Shown piece after piece: positions 26,391 through 35,815 of a stretch of 64,000 bases of DNA; within the stretch, counting starts at the first letter, position 1; each line of letters starts with the position of its first letter. A program made the translations under genes and the position numbers. Source of the DNA: Mycobacterium sp. 1274761.0 (GTDB lineage Bacteria > Actinomycetota > Actinomycetes > Mycobacteriales > Mycobacteriaceae); NCBI RefSeq assembly GCF_001668615.1, contig NZ_LZMC01000002.1, forward strand, positions 1 to 64,000, written 5' to 3'. The notes below the pieces were generated by a model, which saw only the letters and a list, made by a program, of their open reading frames with translations, ran no database searches and was not told the origin of the DNA.

Positions 26391-27962
26391 ATGAAGGCGT
26401 TGGCGCGTTCGCTGGTTGTTGTCTTGGTGGCGTTGATCTCCGTGCCGGCGCTGGTGGTGAGTACGGCGATCACGAGCGCCGTTCAGCTACTTGCGACGAC
26501 GGCGTTGATCATGGGCGGCACTCAGCATCCGCTGTCTACGGCAGAAAATGACTTCGCCGAGGGCTACATGGCCCAAGTGGTGCAGAACTATCTCAACCCC
26601 GCAGCGACAGAGACCGCCGGCACCCCGCAGCAGACGAATGGGCCGGTGACGCGGACGGTCGCGGTCGTGTACCCGGCGGAGTTTTTCCCTGTTTTCGGAA
26701 CCACGACTTTCGACCAATCCGTGGACGAGGGCCGAAAGAATCTTCACAGCTGCCTTGATGCTTCTGATGACTGCGACTACAACGGCGACGTCTCCGACGC
26801 GCCGAATCCCGGTCCAGGCGATGACTTCGTTGTCTTTGGTTACTCGCAGAGTGCTGTGATCGCTTCGCTCGTGAAGCGGGACCTGATCACGAATCCCGGC
26901 GAAAGCACAGCTGCCCCCACTTCATTCGTATTGGCCGCCAACCCGATGCGGCCGAACGGCGGCATCCTCGGCCGCGGGTTCGAGGGCATGACGATTCCGA
27001 TCATCGGCATCACCTTCTATGGCCCGACACCGACCAATAGTGCCCGCGACGACAACGGCACCCCGGACGATCCCACCGACGACACCTACCAATACCCCAC
27101 GGTCGACGTCGCCCAGCAGTACGACTTCCTCGGCGGTGACGCCCCGGCACGTCCGCTCAATGTCCTGGCTATGGCCAACTCCATCGCCGCATATGCACAG
27201 CTGCACGGCAACGTGCCGTCGCACAGCATCACCGAGCCGGGCGTCATCGACCAAGGCGTTTATGGGGACACCCACTACTACATGATCCCCGCGGACAGGC
27301 TACCGATCCTGATGCCGTTGCACACGTTGGGCGTGCCCAGCGCGGCTTTGGCGCTGCCGGACGCGATCCTGCGGGTGTGGATCGAAGACGCCTATGCCCG
27401 CGACAAAAGCCCCGGCGAGCATGTTCAGTTCCAGATCATCCCGATCGGCAACCCGGTCGCATTGATCGGCAACACGCTTGGCGCGGTCCCCGTCGGCCTC
27501 GACGACACCGTCCAGCAAGCCACCGGAACCGATACGCGGCCGCTCGGAACGGCAAATGTCTACCGGCCATTCGGAGTCGGTGGACCGGTCTACGACAAGA
27601 CTGACGGCACGCTAGCGAAGGACAACGTCGGGATACCGACCGGCTCGGGTAGCTACGGCGATACCTCTGTGAATCCGCAGCAGACGCAGCCCTTGCAGAC
27701 AAATAGCTCCGATGCGGCCAAAGTCACGAACACGCAGCCGACGCTGGCGGCCGACAACAGCGGTACCACCACCACCCCCAAGGCGGTCAGGCCCAAGCCG
27801 TTGCAGGAGTTCCGCGACTCGGTCAACAATTTCGTCCCGAAGCCGCCGTCGCAACCCACGAACAGGCGTCCGCTCAGTGGGCTCTTGGACAAGCTCAAGC
27901 CGCAGAAAGACACCAAGACCGGCGCGGACACGACGCCCGCGAAGACGGGTGACGCCGCTTAG
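26391..27962 (+). CDS. Secreted PE-PPE-domain (PF08237-type) serine hydrolase
   Basis: The 523-residue protein has an N-terminal export signal or anchor (MKALARSLVVVLVALISVP), then an alpha/beta-hydrolase-like domain with nucleophile motif FGYSQSAVIAS and large conserved blocks (LPILMPLHTLGVP) typical of the PE-PPE domain. A ~130-residue Thr/Pro/Lys-rich, probably disordered tail follows. Family members such as Chp1/Chp2 of M. tuberculosis act as acyltransferases or esterases on cell-envelope glycolipids. It carries no PE or PPE N-terminal domain. It is convergent, with a 4-nt overlap, with the small secreted protein gene. A PhoP-like site lies upstream. Confidence 0.85.
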   Translation: MKALARSLVVVLVALISVPALVVSTAITSAVQLLATTALIMGGTQHPLSTAENDFAEGYMAQVVQNYLNPAATETAGTPQQTNGPVTRTVAVVYPAEFFPVFGTTTFDQSVDEGRKNLHSCLDASDDCDYNGDVSDAPNPGPGDDFVVFGYSQSAVIASLVKRDLITNPGESTAAPTSFVLAANPMRPNGGILGRGFEGMTIPIIGITFYGPTPTNSARDDNGTPDDPTDDTYQYPTVDVAQQYDFLGGDAPARPLNVLAMANSIAAYAQLHGNVPSHSITEPGVIDQGVYGDTHYYMIPADRLPILMPLHTLGVPSAALALPDAILRVWIEDAYARDKSPGEHVQFQIIPIGNPVALIGNTLGAVPVGLDDTVQQATGTDTRPLGTANVYRPFGVGGPVYDKTDGTLAKDNVGIPTGSGSYGDTSVNPQQTQPLQTNSSDAAKVTNTQPTLAADNSGTTTTPKAVRPKPLQEFRDSVNNFVPKPPSQPTNRRPLSGLLDKLKPQKDTKTGADTTPAKTGDAA

Positions 27963-28294
27963 GTCCGCGCGTCGCAGTTGAGCGAGACGGTGATCGTCCG
28001 ACGCACCACGATGGTCACGTAGTCGAAGTTCCGCTTGTCGCCCTTGCGGCCGTTGTCGACCCGGATGGTCCGCGTGATGTCTTGCGGATTCCGCACGCTG
28101 GTGACGATGCACTGGTCGAGCGGGGCGCTGCCCACCCGATCGATGTTGACGTCGTACCCGGCGGCCTCCAGCTGGCCAATCGTCGCGTAGGCGTTACCCG
28201 CTCCGATCGGGTCGGCCGCTGCCGTCATCCCCGGCGCGAACAGCACGCTCGCCGCCATGAGCCCCCCTGCCATACCCCACGCTGCTGCGCGCAT
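27959..28294 (-). CDS. Small secreted protein of unknown function
   Basis: The 111-residue protein has a typical signal peptide (MRAAAWGMAGGLMAAS, cleavage near MTAAADP) and a mature domain of about 85 residues with two Cys (QCIVTSV, SLNCDA) that probably form a disulphide. It resembles the many mycobacterial exported proteins that start GxYxTIGQLEAAGYDVNIDRVG-like, a family without a known function. The ATG at 28294 is chosen because the signal peptide begins there. The stop overlaps the stop of the PE-PPE gene. Confidence 0.8.
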   Translation of the reverse strand: MRAAAWGMAGGLMAASVLFAPGMTAAADPIGAGNAYATIGQLEAAGYDVNIDRVGSAPLDQCIVTSVRNPQDITRTIRVDNGRKGDKRNFDYVTIVVRRTITVSLNCDART

Positions 28295-28381
28295 GACAGT
28301 GTCTCCGTACTTTTCAGCCCGACCGATTGTTTGATCGTTGTAGACACGCAAAGTGTTGCCAGCAAGTTCAAAGCCTTCGCT

Positions 28382-29071
28382 GTGGTATCAACGGGCGTGT
28401 GCCGGTTCGGCCTGGCTCAAATGCTCGCGGCGTTGTGCATCCTCACGGCGTGCGGCCCGCCCGGCACATCGTCGCAATGGTCGAGCCCCGCCGCGTCAGC
28501 ATCAAAAGCCCACGTCAATCCCGCCCGGATCAGCCGGACCCGCGGCGACCTGCCCCCCGGCTACGAGGTCGATGACGTCGGCGGGCCCGCCTCGGCCGCA
28601 GCGTTCTGGGGCTTCGGACCCGGTTGGACATCCGAGCCGCCGCGGTGTGCCGTGCTGGCCGCCCCCGCCACCGACGAGCTCACCACCAAAGGTTGGTCCG
28701 CATCGGGGCCCGGCGGCATCGTGCACACCGTCGTGTCCGGCTCGCCGGCCGCGCCCGTCACGCTTGACCCGGCAGTGCCCGCCGACTGCGGGCATTGGAC
28801 CATCAGCTCGGGCAATACCAACGGCACCGTCGACCTCGTCGACGCCCCGGCCATCGACGGGGCGACGACGATCGGCATGCACACCGTCGCCAAGACCGTG
28901 GTCGAGGGCGGCAGGGAAACGACGGCTTCGGCCTACACCTTCAACGCCTACCTGGATGACTATCTGACCTCGGTCACCGTGGTGACCGACCCGGGTTCGC
29001 CGAACCCGCCCCTCGGCGGAGAATTCGCCGCCGATCTGTTGGTCAAAACAGTGTCGGCGCTACGCGGCTGA
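28382..29071 (+). CDS. Putative lipoprotein, first of a tandem pair
   Basis: The exported protein is read from GTG at 28382 (229 residues); a GTG at 28397 is equally possible and neither has a strong ribosome-binding site. The hydrophobic start FGLAQMLAALCILTACG ends in a lipobox (LTAC). The mature part has two further Cys and the block VDLVDAPAIDGATTIGMHTV, which is paralogous to VVDAPKLDGAQTSGAHRV in the next gene. It resembles mycobacterial DUF5642-like lipoproteins, an assignment from memory. The function is unknown. Confidence 0.65.
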   Translation: MVSTGVCRFGLAQMLAALCILTACGPPGTSSQWSSPAASASKAHVNPARISRTRGDLPPGYEVDDVGGPASAAAFWGFGPGWTSEPPRCAVLAAPATDELTTKGWSASGPGGIVHTVVSGSPAAPVTLDPAVPADCGHWTISSGNTNGTVDLVDAPAIDGATTIGMHTVAKTVVEGGRETTASAYTFNAYLDDYLTSVTVVTDPGSPNPPLGGEFAADLLVKTVSALRG

Positions 29072-29099
29072 CCGCGCGCCGGCAGGTACATTGGCGGCG

Positions 29100-29768
29100 A
29101 TGTCGAACCTCAGGGCCGCGCTCATCGTCGCGTGTGTTGGCGCGCTGGCCGCGTGTGCGTCTGCAGAGTCGGCGCAGCCGGATCTGTCGCACGCCGACAT
29201 CGCCAACATCAAGAACCTCCGCTCGGAATTCCCCCCGGCGTACAAGGTCACCGATATCGCCCCGACAGCCATCGATCCCCGCATCCTCGAACCTCAAAAG
29301 CTGCCTGCTCAAATAAAATTCGAGCCGGCGGACTGCGCCCAGTTCGCCAACCAGCAGGTCCTGCCCGTCGGCGTGAAGGGCAACATGGCCGCGCTCACTG
29401 CCGAGGGCGACGGCAACAGGTTCATCGTGATCGCCGTGGAGACGTCGGAAGCGGTGCCGGTGCAAGGGCCGCCGGACAACTGCCACAAGGTCGGGTTCGC
29501 GGGACCGGCGGTGCGGGGCCTCATCGAAGTGGTGGATGCGCCGAAGCTCGACGGCGCGCAGACATCGGGTGCGCACCGCGTCATCCAGACCACCGTCGGC
29601 GGAAAGACCCGTGCCGGTGAGCTTTACAACTACGTGGCCCGGTTCGGCACGCTTATGGTGATCGTCACCGCCAACCCGCTCGTCATCCCCGACAAGCCCG
29701 TCGCGCCCGTCGACACCGAACGCGCGGGCGAACTGCTCAGCGCGGGTGTGTCCGCCGTCAAAGCCTGA
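29100..29768 (+). CDS. Putative lipoprotein, second of a tandem pair
   Basis: The 222-residue exported lipoprotein has MSNLRAALIVACVGALAACAS with lipobox LAAC. The mature domain has conserved Cys (PADCAQF, DNCHKV) and shares the VDAP-DGA-T-G-H-V pattern and the C-terminal VSAVKA/VSALRG end with its neighbour. It probably corresponds in position to Rv0999. The ATG at 29100 is preferred over a TTG at 29091. It lies 28 bp after the first lipoprotein gene. The function is unknown. Confidence 0.78.
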   Translation: MSNLRAALIVACVGALAACASAESAQPDLSHADIANIKNLRSEFPPAYKVTDIAPTAIDPRILEPQKLPAQIKFEPADCAQFANQQVLPVGVKGNMAALTAEGDGNRFIVIAVETSEAVPVQGPPDNCHKVGFAGPAVRGLIEVVDAPKLDGAQTSGAHRVIQTTVGGKTRAGELYNYVARFGTLMVIVTANPLVIPDKPVAPVDTERAGELLSAGVSAVKA

Positions 29769-29771
29769 GGC

Positions 29772-30371
29772 TCACCGGACGTCATGCGGCCGGAACTGGA
29801 TGCTGATCCGCGGACCCACGGGCTTGGCCGTCTTCGGAATGGCGTGCTCCCAGGTCCGCTGGCACGAGCCACCCATGACGAGGAGATCGCCGTGATGGTG
29901 CTGCAGCCGCAGCGACTTGCCGCCGCCTCTCGGGCGCAACGCGAAAACCCTTGTGGCTCCTAGCGAAACGATGGCGACCATGGTGTCGTGTGTGCTGCTG
30001 CGGCCGATGGTGTCGCCGTGCCAGGCGACGCTGTCGTCCCCGTTGCGGTAGAGGCAGAGGCCTGCGGTGGTGAACGGCTCGCCCAGCTCGCCGCCGTAGG
30101 TGTCGTTGAGCCGACGACGCAGCTGTTTGAGCACCGGATGCGGCGCCGGGTCTTCGATCAGATTGTGGAAGCTGACCAGGCGCGGTACGTCGAGCACGCG
30201 GTCGTACATGTGCCTGCGCTCGGCGCGCCACGGGATGACCTTCACCAGCTCGTCGAACAGCCTGTCGGCACCGGTGAGCCAACCGGGCCGCACCTCGACC
30301 CACGCGCCGGCGCCGAGATGCTGCCGCTCGGGGGCGGGGTCGAAGAGAGAGCTTTGCAGAGCCACCTCCAT
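29772..30371 (-). CDS. alkB: AlkB-like 2-oxoglutarate/Fe(II) dioxygenase
   Basis: The 199-residue protein matches the AlkB family. Iron ligands are His and Asp in AWHGDT and a distal His in RTWEHAI; the 2-oxoglutarate-binding Arg is in RISIQFR. It removes alkyl groups from damaged bases or a related substrate by oxidative demethylation. The position corresponds to Rv1000c. The start at Met 30371 gives the length expected; the frame is open to 30422 into the soxR tail. It lies 34 bp downstream of soxR on the same strand, so it may respond to the same stress signal. Confidence 0.88.
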   Translation of the reverse strand: MEVALQSSLFDPAPERQHLGAGAWVEVRPGWLTGADRLFDELVKVIPWRAERRHMYDRVLDVPRLVSFHNLIEDPAPHPVLKQLRRRLNDTYGGELGEPFTTAGLCLYRNGDDSVAWHGDTIGRSSTHDTMVAIVSLGATRVFALRPRGGGKSLRLQHHHGDLLVMGGSCQRTWEHAIPKTAKPVGPRISIQFRPHDVR

Positions 30372-30405
30372 GCAGGCGAGTTTATCGCACAAGCGTTCGA
30401 AGATT

Positions 30406-30837
30406 CTACAACCGTGCCGCACCGGGCCCTTGTTCGGCCATGACGTCGCCGGGGTTGGACAACGCGCACGTCTTGAGGCTCAGGCAGCCGCAGCCGATGC
30501 AGCCGGTGAGGTTGTCGCGCAGCCGCTGCAGATGCAGGATGCGATCGTCGAGATCCTGACGCCAGCCCGCCGACAATCGAGCCCAGTCCTTACTCGTCGG
30601 CACGCGGTCGGTGGGCAGCGTCGCCAACGCTTCCCGGATACGGGCCAGCGGAATGCCAAGCCGCTGCGACATCCGGATGAACGCGACGCGCCGCAACGTC
30701 TCGCGCGGATAGCGGCGTTGATTGCCCGTGGTGCGGCGGCTGGCGATCAGGCCCTGGCGTTCGTAGAAGTGCAGTGCCGAGACCGCCACGCCGCTGCGGT
30801 CGGCCATTTCGCCGGGCGTCAGCTCGTGGAAGTCCAT
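30406..30837 (-). CDS. soxR: SoxR, redox-sensing MerR-family regulator
   Basis: The 143-residue protein has a MerR helix-turn-helix (GEMADRSGVAVSALHFYER), a dimerisation helix and the SoxR [2Fe-2S] cluster motif CIGCGCLSLKTC (CX2CXCX5C). It senses redox-active compounds by cluster oxidation. In actinobacteria it usually controls local detoxification genes, not soxS. The ATG at 30837 lies directly next to a SoxR-box-like palindrome, so the leader is very short or absent. It is divergent from arcA, with alkB downstream. Confidence 0.93.
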   Translation of the reverse strand: MDFHELTPGEMADRSGVAVSALHFYERQGLIASRRTTGNQRRYPRETLRRVAFIRMSQRLGIPLARIREALATLPTDRVPTSKDWARLSAGWRQDLDDRILHLQRLRDNLTGCIGCGCLSLKTCALSNPGDVMAEQGPGAARL

Positions 30838-30857
30838 ACCTAAACCATAGTTGAGGT
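30838..30857. promoter_or_regulatory. Candidate SoxR box between soxR and arcA
   Basis: ACCTAAACCATAGTTGAGGT is an inverted repeat (ACCTMAAC / GTTKAGGT, one mismatch), close to the known actinobacterial SoxR core CCTCAAG-N4-CTTGAGG. It fills much of the 46-bp gap between the two start codons. Confidence 0.6.
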
Positions 30858-30883
30858 GGGGTTGTCGCGATACGGTGCTAACT

Positions 30884-32092
30884 GTGAGTGAGACCGCGCT
30901 CGGGGTGACTTCCGAGGTCGGGCCATTGCGGGTGGTCATCCTGCACCGGCCCGGTGCCGAGTTGCAGCGCCTGACGCCCCGCAACAACGACGCGTTGTTG
31001 TTCGACGGGTTGCCGTGGGTCGCCAAGGCGCAGGAAGAGCACGACGCGTTCGCCGATCTGCTGCGATCGCGCGGTGTCGAGGTGCTGCTGCTGGCGGACT
31101 TGTTGACCGAGGCACTGGCCAGCGGGGCGGCCCGCATGCACGGCATCTCGGCAGCGGTGGATGCGCGACGGCTTGGACTGCCGTTGGCGCAACAGCTTTC
31201 GGCATATCTGCGGACATTGGAGCCGGCGGCGCTGGCGCATGTCCTGGTGGCGGGCATGACGTTCACCGAGCTGCCGATCGCCGGCGGTGAAGTCTCGCTG
31301 GTGCGCCGCATGCACCACGGCGGCGACTTCGTCATCGAGCCGCTGCCCAACTTGCTGTTCACGCGCGACTCGTCGTTCTGGATCGGGCCGCGGGTGGCGA
31401 TCACGTCGCTGGCGTTGCCCGCACGGATTCGCGAGACGTCGCTGACCGACCTCATCTACGCGCACCACCCGCGGTTCCTAGGCGTCAGGCGCGCCTACGA
31501 GTCGCGCTCCGCGCCGGTCGAGGGCGGCGACGTGCTGCTGCTGGCGCCCGGCGTGGTCGCCGTCGGGGTGGGGGAGCGGACGACACCGGCTGGGGCAGAG
31601 GCGTTGGCGCGCAGCCTCTTCGACGATGACCTGGCGCATACGGTGTTGGCGGTGCCGATCGCCCAGGGGCGAGCGCAGATGCACCTCGACACCGTCTGCA
31701 CGATGGTGGACACCGACGCCGTCGTCATGTATCCCAACGTCGTCGATTCGTTGTCGGCCTTCACTATTCACCGCGACGGAAACGGGGGAGTCAAGATCGA
31801 TGACGCCGCGCCGTTCTTGGAAGCGGCCGCCGATGCGATGGGTATCGAGAAGTTGCGGGTAATCGCGACCGGCTTGGACCCCGTCACCGCCGAGCGTGAG
31901 CAATGGGACGACGGCAACAACACGTTGGCGGTGGCGCCGGGTGTGGTGGTGGCCTACGAGCGCAACATCGAAACCAATGATCGGCTTCGGGATTCGGGCA
32001 TCGAGGTGTTGCCCATCGAGGCCAGTGAACTCGGCACGGGCCGCGGTGGCCCGCGCTGCATGTCCTGCCCGGCGGCGCGCGACGCGGTGTGA
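30884..32092 (+). CDS. arcA: Arginine deiminase
   Basis: The 402-residue protein matches ArcA (Rv1001). It shows the substrate-binding [10 protein letters not shown], the catalytic His region [12 protein letters not shown] and catalytic Cys in GGPRCMSCP. It hydrolyses arginine to citrulline and ammonia. The GTG at 30884 is chosen from the family's usual N-terminus; the frame is open to 30851. No ornithine carbamoyltransferase or carbamate kinase gene is adjacent, so a full ADI pathway is not encoded here. Its start is only 27 bp from a SoxR-box-like site. Confidence 0.93.
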   Translation: MSETALGVTSEVGPLRVVILHRPGAELQRLTPRNNDALLFDGLPWVAKAQEEHDAFADLLRSRGVEVLLLADLLTEALASGAARMHGISAAVDARRLGLPLAQQLSAYLRTLEPAALAHVLVAGMTFTELPIAGGEVSLVRRMHHGGDFVIEPLPNLLFTRDSSFWIGPRVAITSLALPARIRETSLTDLIYAHHPRFLGVRRAYESRSAPVEGGDVLLLAPGVVAVGVGERTTPAGAEALARSLFDDDLAHTVLAVPIAQGRAQMHLDTVCTMVDTDAVVMYPNVVDSLSAFTIHRDGNGGVKIDDAAPFLEAAADAMGIEKLRVIATGLDPVTAEREQWDDGNNTLAVAPGVVVAYERNIETNDRLRDSGIEVLPIEASELGTGRGGPRCMSCPAARDAV

Positions 32093-32171
32093 GCTCGTCG
32101 AAAACCGACTCCTGCAGAAGAAGTACGAGTGAGCGCCTACAAAACTCGGATCTCGCGAACGGCTGTCGCGA

Positions 32172-33716
32172 CTATCGCCAACTGGGCAGCCAAATCTGCA
32201 GGTTCCACGTGGACTGCGAGATCGGGATGCCGGTGAGAATCGGATACATCCACGCGAAGTTCGTGATCACCAGGGCCACATAGCAACTCACCGCTATCAG
32301 CCCCAGCGTTCTTCGCTCGGGGTTCTGATTGGGCGCGTGCAGTACGTCACCGCAGATCATCGCAATCATCATGACGAGGAACGGCGCCATGGTCGCCGCG
32401 TAGAAAAAGTACATCTGCCGGTCGATGTCGGCGAACCACGGCAGAAAACCCGCGCCGTAGCCGACCAGGGCAGCGCCATATCGCCAATCCCTCTTGACGA
32501 ACGCGCGCCACAGCGCCCAACCCAGCACCGGCACCGCGAGGAACCACATGGCCGGCGTGCCGACCAGCATCACGGCCTTGACGCACGACTGCGCACCGCA
32601 GCCGGGCACGTTGTCCTGGTCGATGGCATAGAGCACTGGTCGCAGCGACATCGGCCACGCCCACGGCTTGGATTCCCACGGGTGGTGGTTGCCGTCGGCG
32701 TTGGTCAGGCCGGCATGGAACCGGTACGCCGCGTACGTGTAATGCCATAGCGACCGAATCGCATCGGGCAGAAAGCCGCCCGGCCCGATCGACTGTCCGA
32801 CCTCATGCCGATTCACCCCGGTCTCCGACGCGAACCACGGTGCATATGACGCCAGATACACGCCGACCGGGATGAGGCCCAACGCGTAGACGGCCGGCCC
32901 GAGGTCCCGTCGCAGGGTGCCCAGCCACGGCCGCGGTACCCGAAACTGCCTGCGGGCCGCGACATCGAACGCCAGCGTCATCGCACCGAAGAACAGAATG
33001 AAGTACAACCCGGACCACTTTGTCGCACAGGCCAATCCGAGCAACACACCCGCTCCGAAGCGCCACCACCGAACGCCAAGCCGAGGGCCCCACGGCGTTT
33101 CGCCGACGCGGCCCTCCAACAGCGCGATATGCATTCGTTCCCGCACCTGATCACGGTCGACGATCAACGCGCCGAACGACGCGATCACGAAGAACGCCAG
33201 GAAACCGTCGAGCAGCGCCGTGCGTGACGCCACGAAGTTGACCCCGTCGGCGATCAGCAGCAGGCCTGCGACGGCGCCGATCATCGTCGAGCGCGTCATC
33301 CGTCGCACGATGCGGGCCACCAGCGCGATCCCGATGACGCCCAGCACCGCGCCGGTGAACCGCCAGCCCAGCCCGTTGTAGCCGAAGATCGCCTCACCGA
33401 TCGCGATCAACTGTTTGCCGACCGGCGGATGCACCACCAAGCCGTATCCGGGATTGTCCTCGACGCCGTGGTTGAACAGCATCTGCCAGGCCTGCGGCGC
33501 GTAATGCTTCTCGTCGAAGATCGGGGTGCCGGCATCGGTCGGCGAGTTGAGGTTGAGGAACCGCGTCAGCGCCGCCAGCGCGGCGATGACCGCCGTCATC
33601 GTCCAGCCGTTCAACCGGTCGAAGGGCCCGAAGTCGGCGACGGGCATGAGCGGCCCCGGGCTGATCACTGGGACCGAACGCGCGGCCGACGGGGATTCGG
33701 TGGCGGTGGCGGTCAC
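32172..33716 (-). CDS. pmt: Protein O-mannosyltransferase
   Basis: The 514-residue multi-pass membrane protein matches Rv1002c (GT39/PMT family). An acidic catalytic motif, IFDEKHYAPQAW, lies in the first extracytoplasmic loop, and about ten membrane segments follow. It transfers mannose from polyprenyl-phospho-mannose to Ser/Thr of exported proteins as they are secreted. The start is 24 bp from the divergent rsmI start, so the two promoters overlap. Confidence 0.95.
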   Translation of the reverse strand: MTATATESPSAARSVPVISPGPLMPVADFGPFDRLNGWTMTAVIAALAALTRFLNLNSPTDAGTPIFDEKHYAPQAWQMLFNHGVEDNPGYGLVVHPPVGKQLIAIGEAIFGYNGLGWRFTGAVLGVIGIALVARIVRRMTRSTMIGAVAGLLLIADGVNFVASRTALLDGFLAFFVIASFGALIVDRDQVRERMHIALLEGRVGETPWGPRLGVRWWRFGAGVLLGLACATKWSGLYFILFFGAMTLAFDVAARRQFRVPRPWLGTLRRDLGPAVYALGLIPVGVYLASYAPWFASETGVNRHEVGQSIGPGGFLPDAIRSLWHYTYAAYRFHAGLTNADGNHHPWESKPWAWPMSLRPVLYAIDQDNVPGCGAQSCVKAVMLVGTPAMWFLAVPVLGWALWRAFVKRDWRYGAALVGYGAGFLPWFADIDRQMYFFYAATMAPFLVMMIAMICGDVLHAPNQNPERRTLGLIAVSCYVALVITNFAWMYPILTGIPISQSTWNLQIWLPSWR

Positions 33717-33740
33717 GGATGCGATCGTAGGCTGTGCGGG

Positions 33741-34577
33741 ATGAGCCCCGGACGATTGCTGTTGGCTGCGACCCCGCTGGGGCTGCCCACCGACGCCTCT
33801 GCGCGGCTGGTCAGCGGCCTGCGCAGCGCAGATGTAGTGGCCGCCGAGGACACCCGCCGGGTCCGGGCGTTGGCGCAGGCGCTCGACGTCAAGATCGCCG
33901 GACGCGTCGTGAGCTTGTTCGACCAGAACGAGGCGACGCGGGTTCCGGCGCTGCTCGACGACGTCAGGGGTGGCGCGACGGTGCTGGTGGTCAGCGACGC
34001 GGGCATGCCCGTCATCAACGACCCGGGCTACCGGCTGGTGGCCGCCTGCGTCGAGGCCGGGCTGCCGGTGAGCTGCCTGCCCGGCCCGTCGGCGGTGACC
34101 ACGGCCGTGGCGATCTCGGGGCTACCCGCCGACCGGTTCTGCTTCGAGGGCTTCCCGCCCCGCAAGCACTCGGCGCGCAAGACGTGGCTCGCGGGCTTAG
34201 CGGCCGAAGCGCGGACGGCCGTCTTCTTCGAGTCTCCGCGACGGCTCGGCGCGTGCCTGCAGGACGCGGTCGAGGTGCTCGGACCCGATCGTCGGGCCGT
34301 GGTATGCCGCGAGCTGACCAAGACCCACGAGGAGATCGTCCGCGGCTCACTGGCCGAGCTGGCCGACTGGGCGGCCGGCGGCGTGCTCGGCGAAATCACC
34401 GTCGTCCTGGCGGGCGCGCAGCCGCAAGCCGACCTCGAGGCGTTGGTCGCCGAGGTGAACGCGCTTGTCGACGATGGCGCCAGGGTGAAGGACGCCTGCG
34501 CGCAGGTCGTCGCCGAGAATCCCGGCGCGCCGTCGCGCCGGGAGCTCTATGACGCGGTCCTGCGCTCGCGCGACTGA
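33741..34577 (+). CDS. rsmI: 16S rRNA 2'-O-methyltransferase RsmI
   Basis: The 278-residue protein belongs to the tetrapyrrole-methylase-fold RsmI family: LLLAATPLGLPTDAS, AAEDTRRVRALA, VSDAGMPVINDPGYRLV and PGPSAVTTAVAISGLP. It methylates the ribose of C1402 of 16S rRNA using SAM. It corresponds to Rv1003. The start ATG at 33741 follows GCGGG. Its 3' end overlaps the pabB 3' end by 31 nt, in convergent orientation. Confidence 0.95.
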   Translation: MSPGRLLLAATPLGLPTDASARLVSGLRSADVVAAEDTRRVRALAQALDVKIAGRVVSLFDQNEATRVPALLDDVRGGATVLVVSDAGMPVINDPGYRLVAACVEAGLPVSCLPGPSAVTTAVAISGLPADRFCFEGFPPRKHSARKTWLAGLAAEARTAVFFESPRRLGACLQDAVEVLGPDRRAVVCRELTKTHEEIVRGSLAELADWAAGGVLGEITVVLAGAQPQADLEALVAEVNALVDDGARVKDACAQVVAENPGAPSRRELYDAVLRSRD

Positions 34578-35803
34578 GCGGTGCGCGCGCTATGGCCGAT
34601 GATCGGTGCCGCTTTGTGCAGGCACTCGTCCCACTCGAGGCCAGGGCTCGAGTCGGCGGTGATGCCGCCCCCGACGCCGAGGACCGCCGAGCCGTCGGCC
34701 GCGAACTCTACGGTGCGAATCGCCACGTTCAGCTCGCACCCGGCGACTGGCGACACCAAACCGACTGTGCCGCAATAAACTCCACGTCGTCGCGGCTCCC
34801 AACCGGTCAGCAGCTCACGTGCCCGCATCTTGGGCGTGCCCGTGACGGACGCCGGCGGGAACGCGGCCTCCAGCAGCACGGCCATCGGCACATCGGCAGC
34901 TACTTGCGCCGAAACCGTCGACACCAGATGCCACACGCCCGGCGCGGGCCGCACCGCGAGAAGCTCGGGCACCGCGACCGTGCCGGTGATCGCGACGCGG
35001 CTCAGGTCGTTGCGGACCAGGTCGACGATCATGATGTTCTCCGCGACATCCTTGACCGACGCGCGCAGCGCGGCGGGATCGGCGGTCCACGGCAGGGTGC
35101 CTTTGATCGGGCTCGACATCACCGCATCGCCCGCCCGTTTGATGAACAATTCCGGGGACAGCGACGCCACCGCGCCCCAAGCACCCGCGATATACGCCGC
35201 GCGTGCCGGCGAGGTGTGTGCCACGGCGTCGACGAAGAAGTCGATGGCTGCCCCGTCGAGCCGTCCCGCGAACTGCGTACACACACACGCCTGATAGATC
35301 TCGCCCGCGGCGATCGCCTCCAGGCAGTCGAGCACACCGCGACGGTGCGCCCCCCGGTCGGCGTCGCCCCAGGTGATCTGGAAGTTATTCGGCGGCAGCG
35401 GCCTTCGTACCGCGTCGGCTACCCATCCCGAAAGCGCTGCGCCGGAGAGGGTTTCGTGCCACCAGCAGCCGTCGTCGTCCTGGCGCAGCACGCAGTCGGT
35501 CCAGCCGCCCGCCGCCTCAGGGATGCGCGCGGGGCGTCCGTCGGCTCCGGCGTCCGGGTACGACAGGTATCCGAACCAACCACCGCCGACCGCACCGGCG
35601 GTCGCCGCACCCGGCGGCGCTTCGAAGACCCCGTCGGCCGCTACGGCAGACGCCGTCAACGTCGGTGCGATGACGGCACGCGAACCGAACCATTCGCCGA
35701 TCAGCGCTGCTGGCGGCGCCAGCCCCTGCCGGTCGGCGGCCGCGGCCACCGCCCGCAGCACCCGCGGTGCGGTGCCGAGGTCGCCGAGCCGCTCGATCCG
35801 CAT
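34547..35803 (-). CDS. pabB: Aminodeoxychorismate synthase component I
   Basis: The 418-residue chorismate-utilising enzyme matches Rv1005c: SSPIKGTLP (the PabB Lys in PIKGT), MIVDLVRNDLSRV, TGTPK and a C-terminal GGGITADSSPGLEWDECL. With a glutaminase partner it makes 4-amino-4-deoxychorismate for folate. The N-terminal domain is shorter than in anthranilate synthase. It ends inside the rsmI 3' end. Confidence 0.93.
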   Translation of the reverse strand: MRIERLGDLGTAPRVLRAVAAAADRQGLAPPAALIGEWFGSRAVIAPTLTASAVAADGVFEAPPGAATAGAVGGGWFGYLSYPDAGADGRPARIPEAAGGWTDCVLRQDDDGCWWHETLSGAALSGWVADAVRRPLPPNNFQITWGDADRGAHRRGVLDCLEAIAAGEIYQACVCTQFAGRLDGAAIDFFVDAVAHTSPARAAYIAGAWGAVASLSPELFIKRAGDAVMSSPIKGTLPWTADPAALRASVKDVAENIMIVDLVRNDLSRVAITGTVAVPELLAVRPAPGVWHLVSTVSAQVAADVPMAVLLEAAFPPASVTGTPKMRARELLTGWEPRRRGVYCGTVGLVSPVAGCELNVAIRTVEFAADGSAVLGVGGGITADSSPGLEWDECLHKAAPIIGHSARTAQSRERRTAS

Positions 35804-35815
35804 TGGCTCAGCTTG

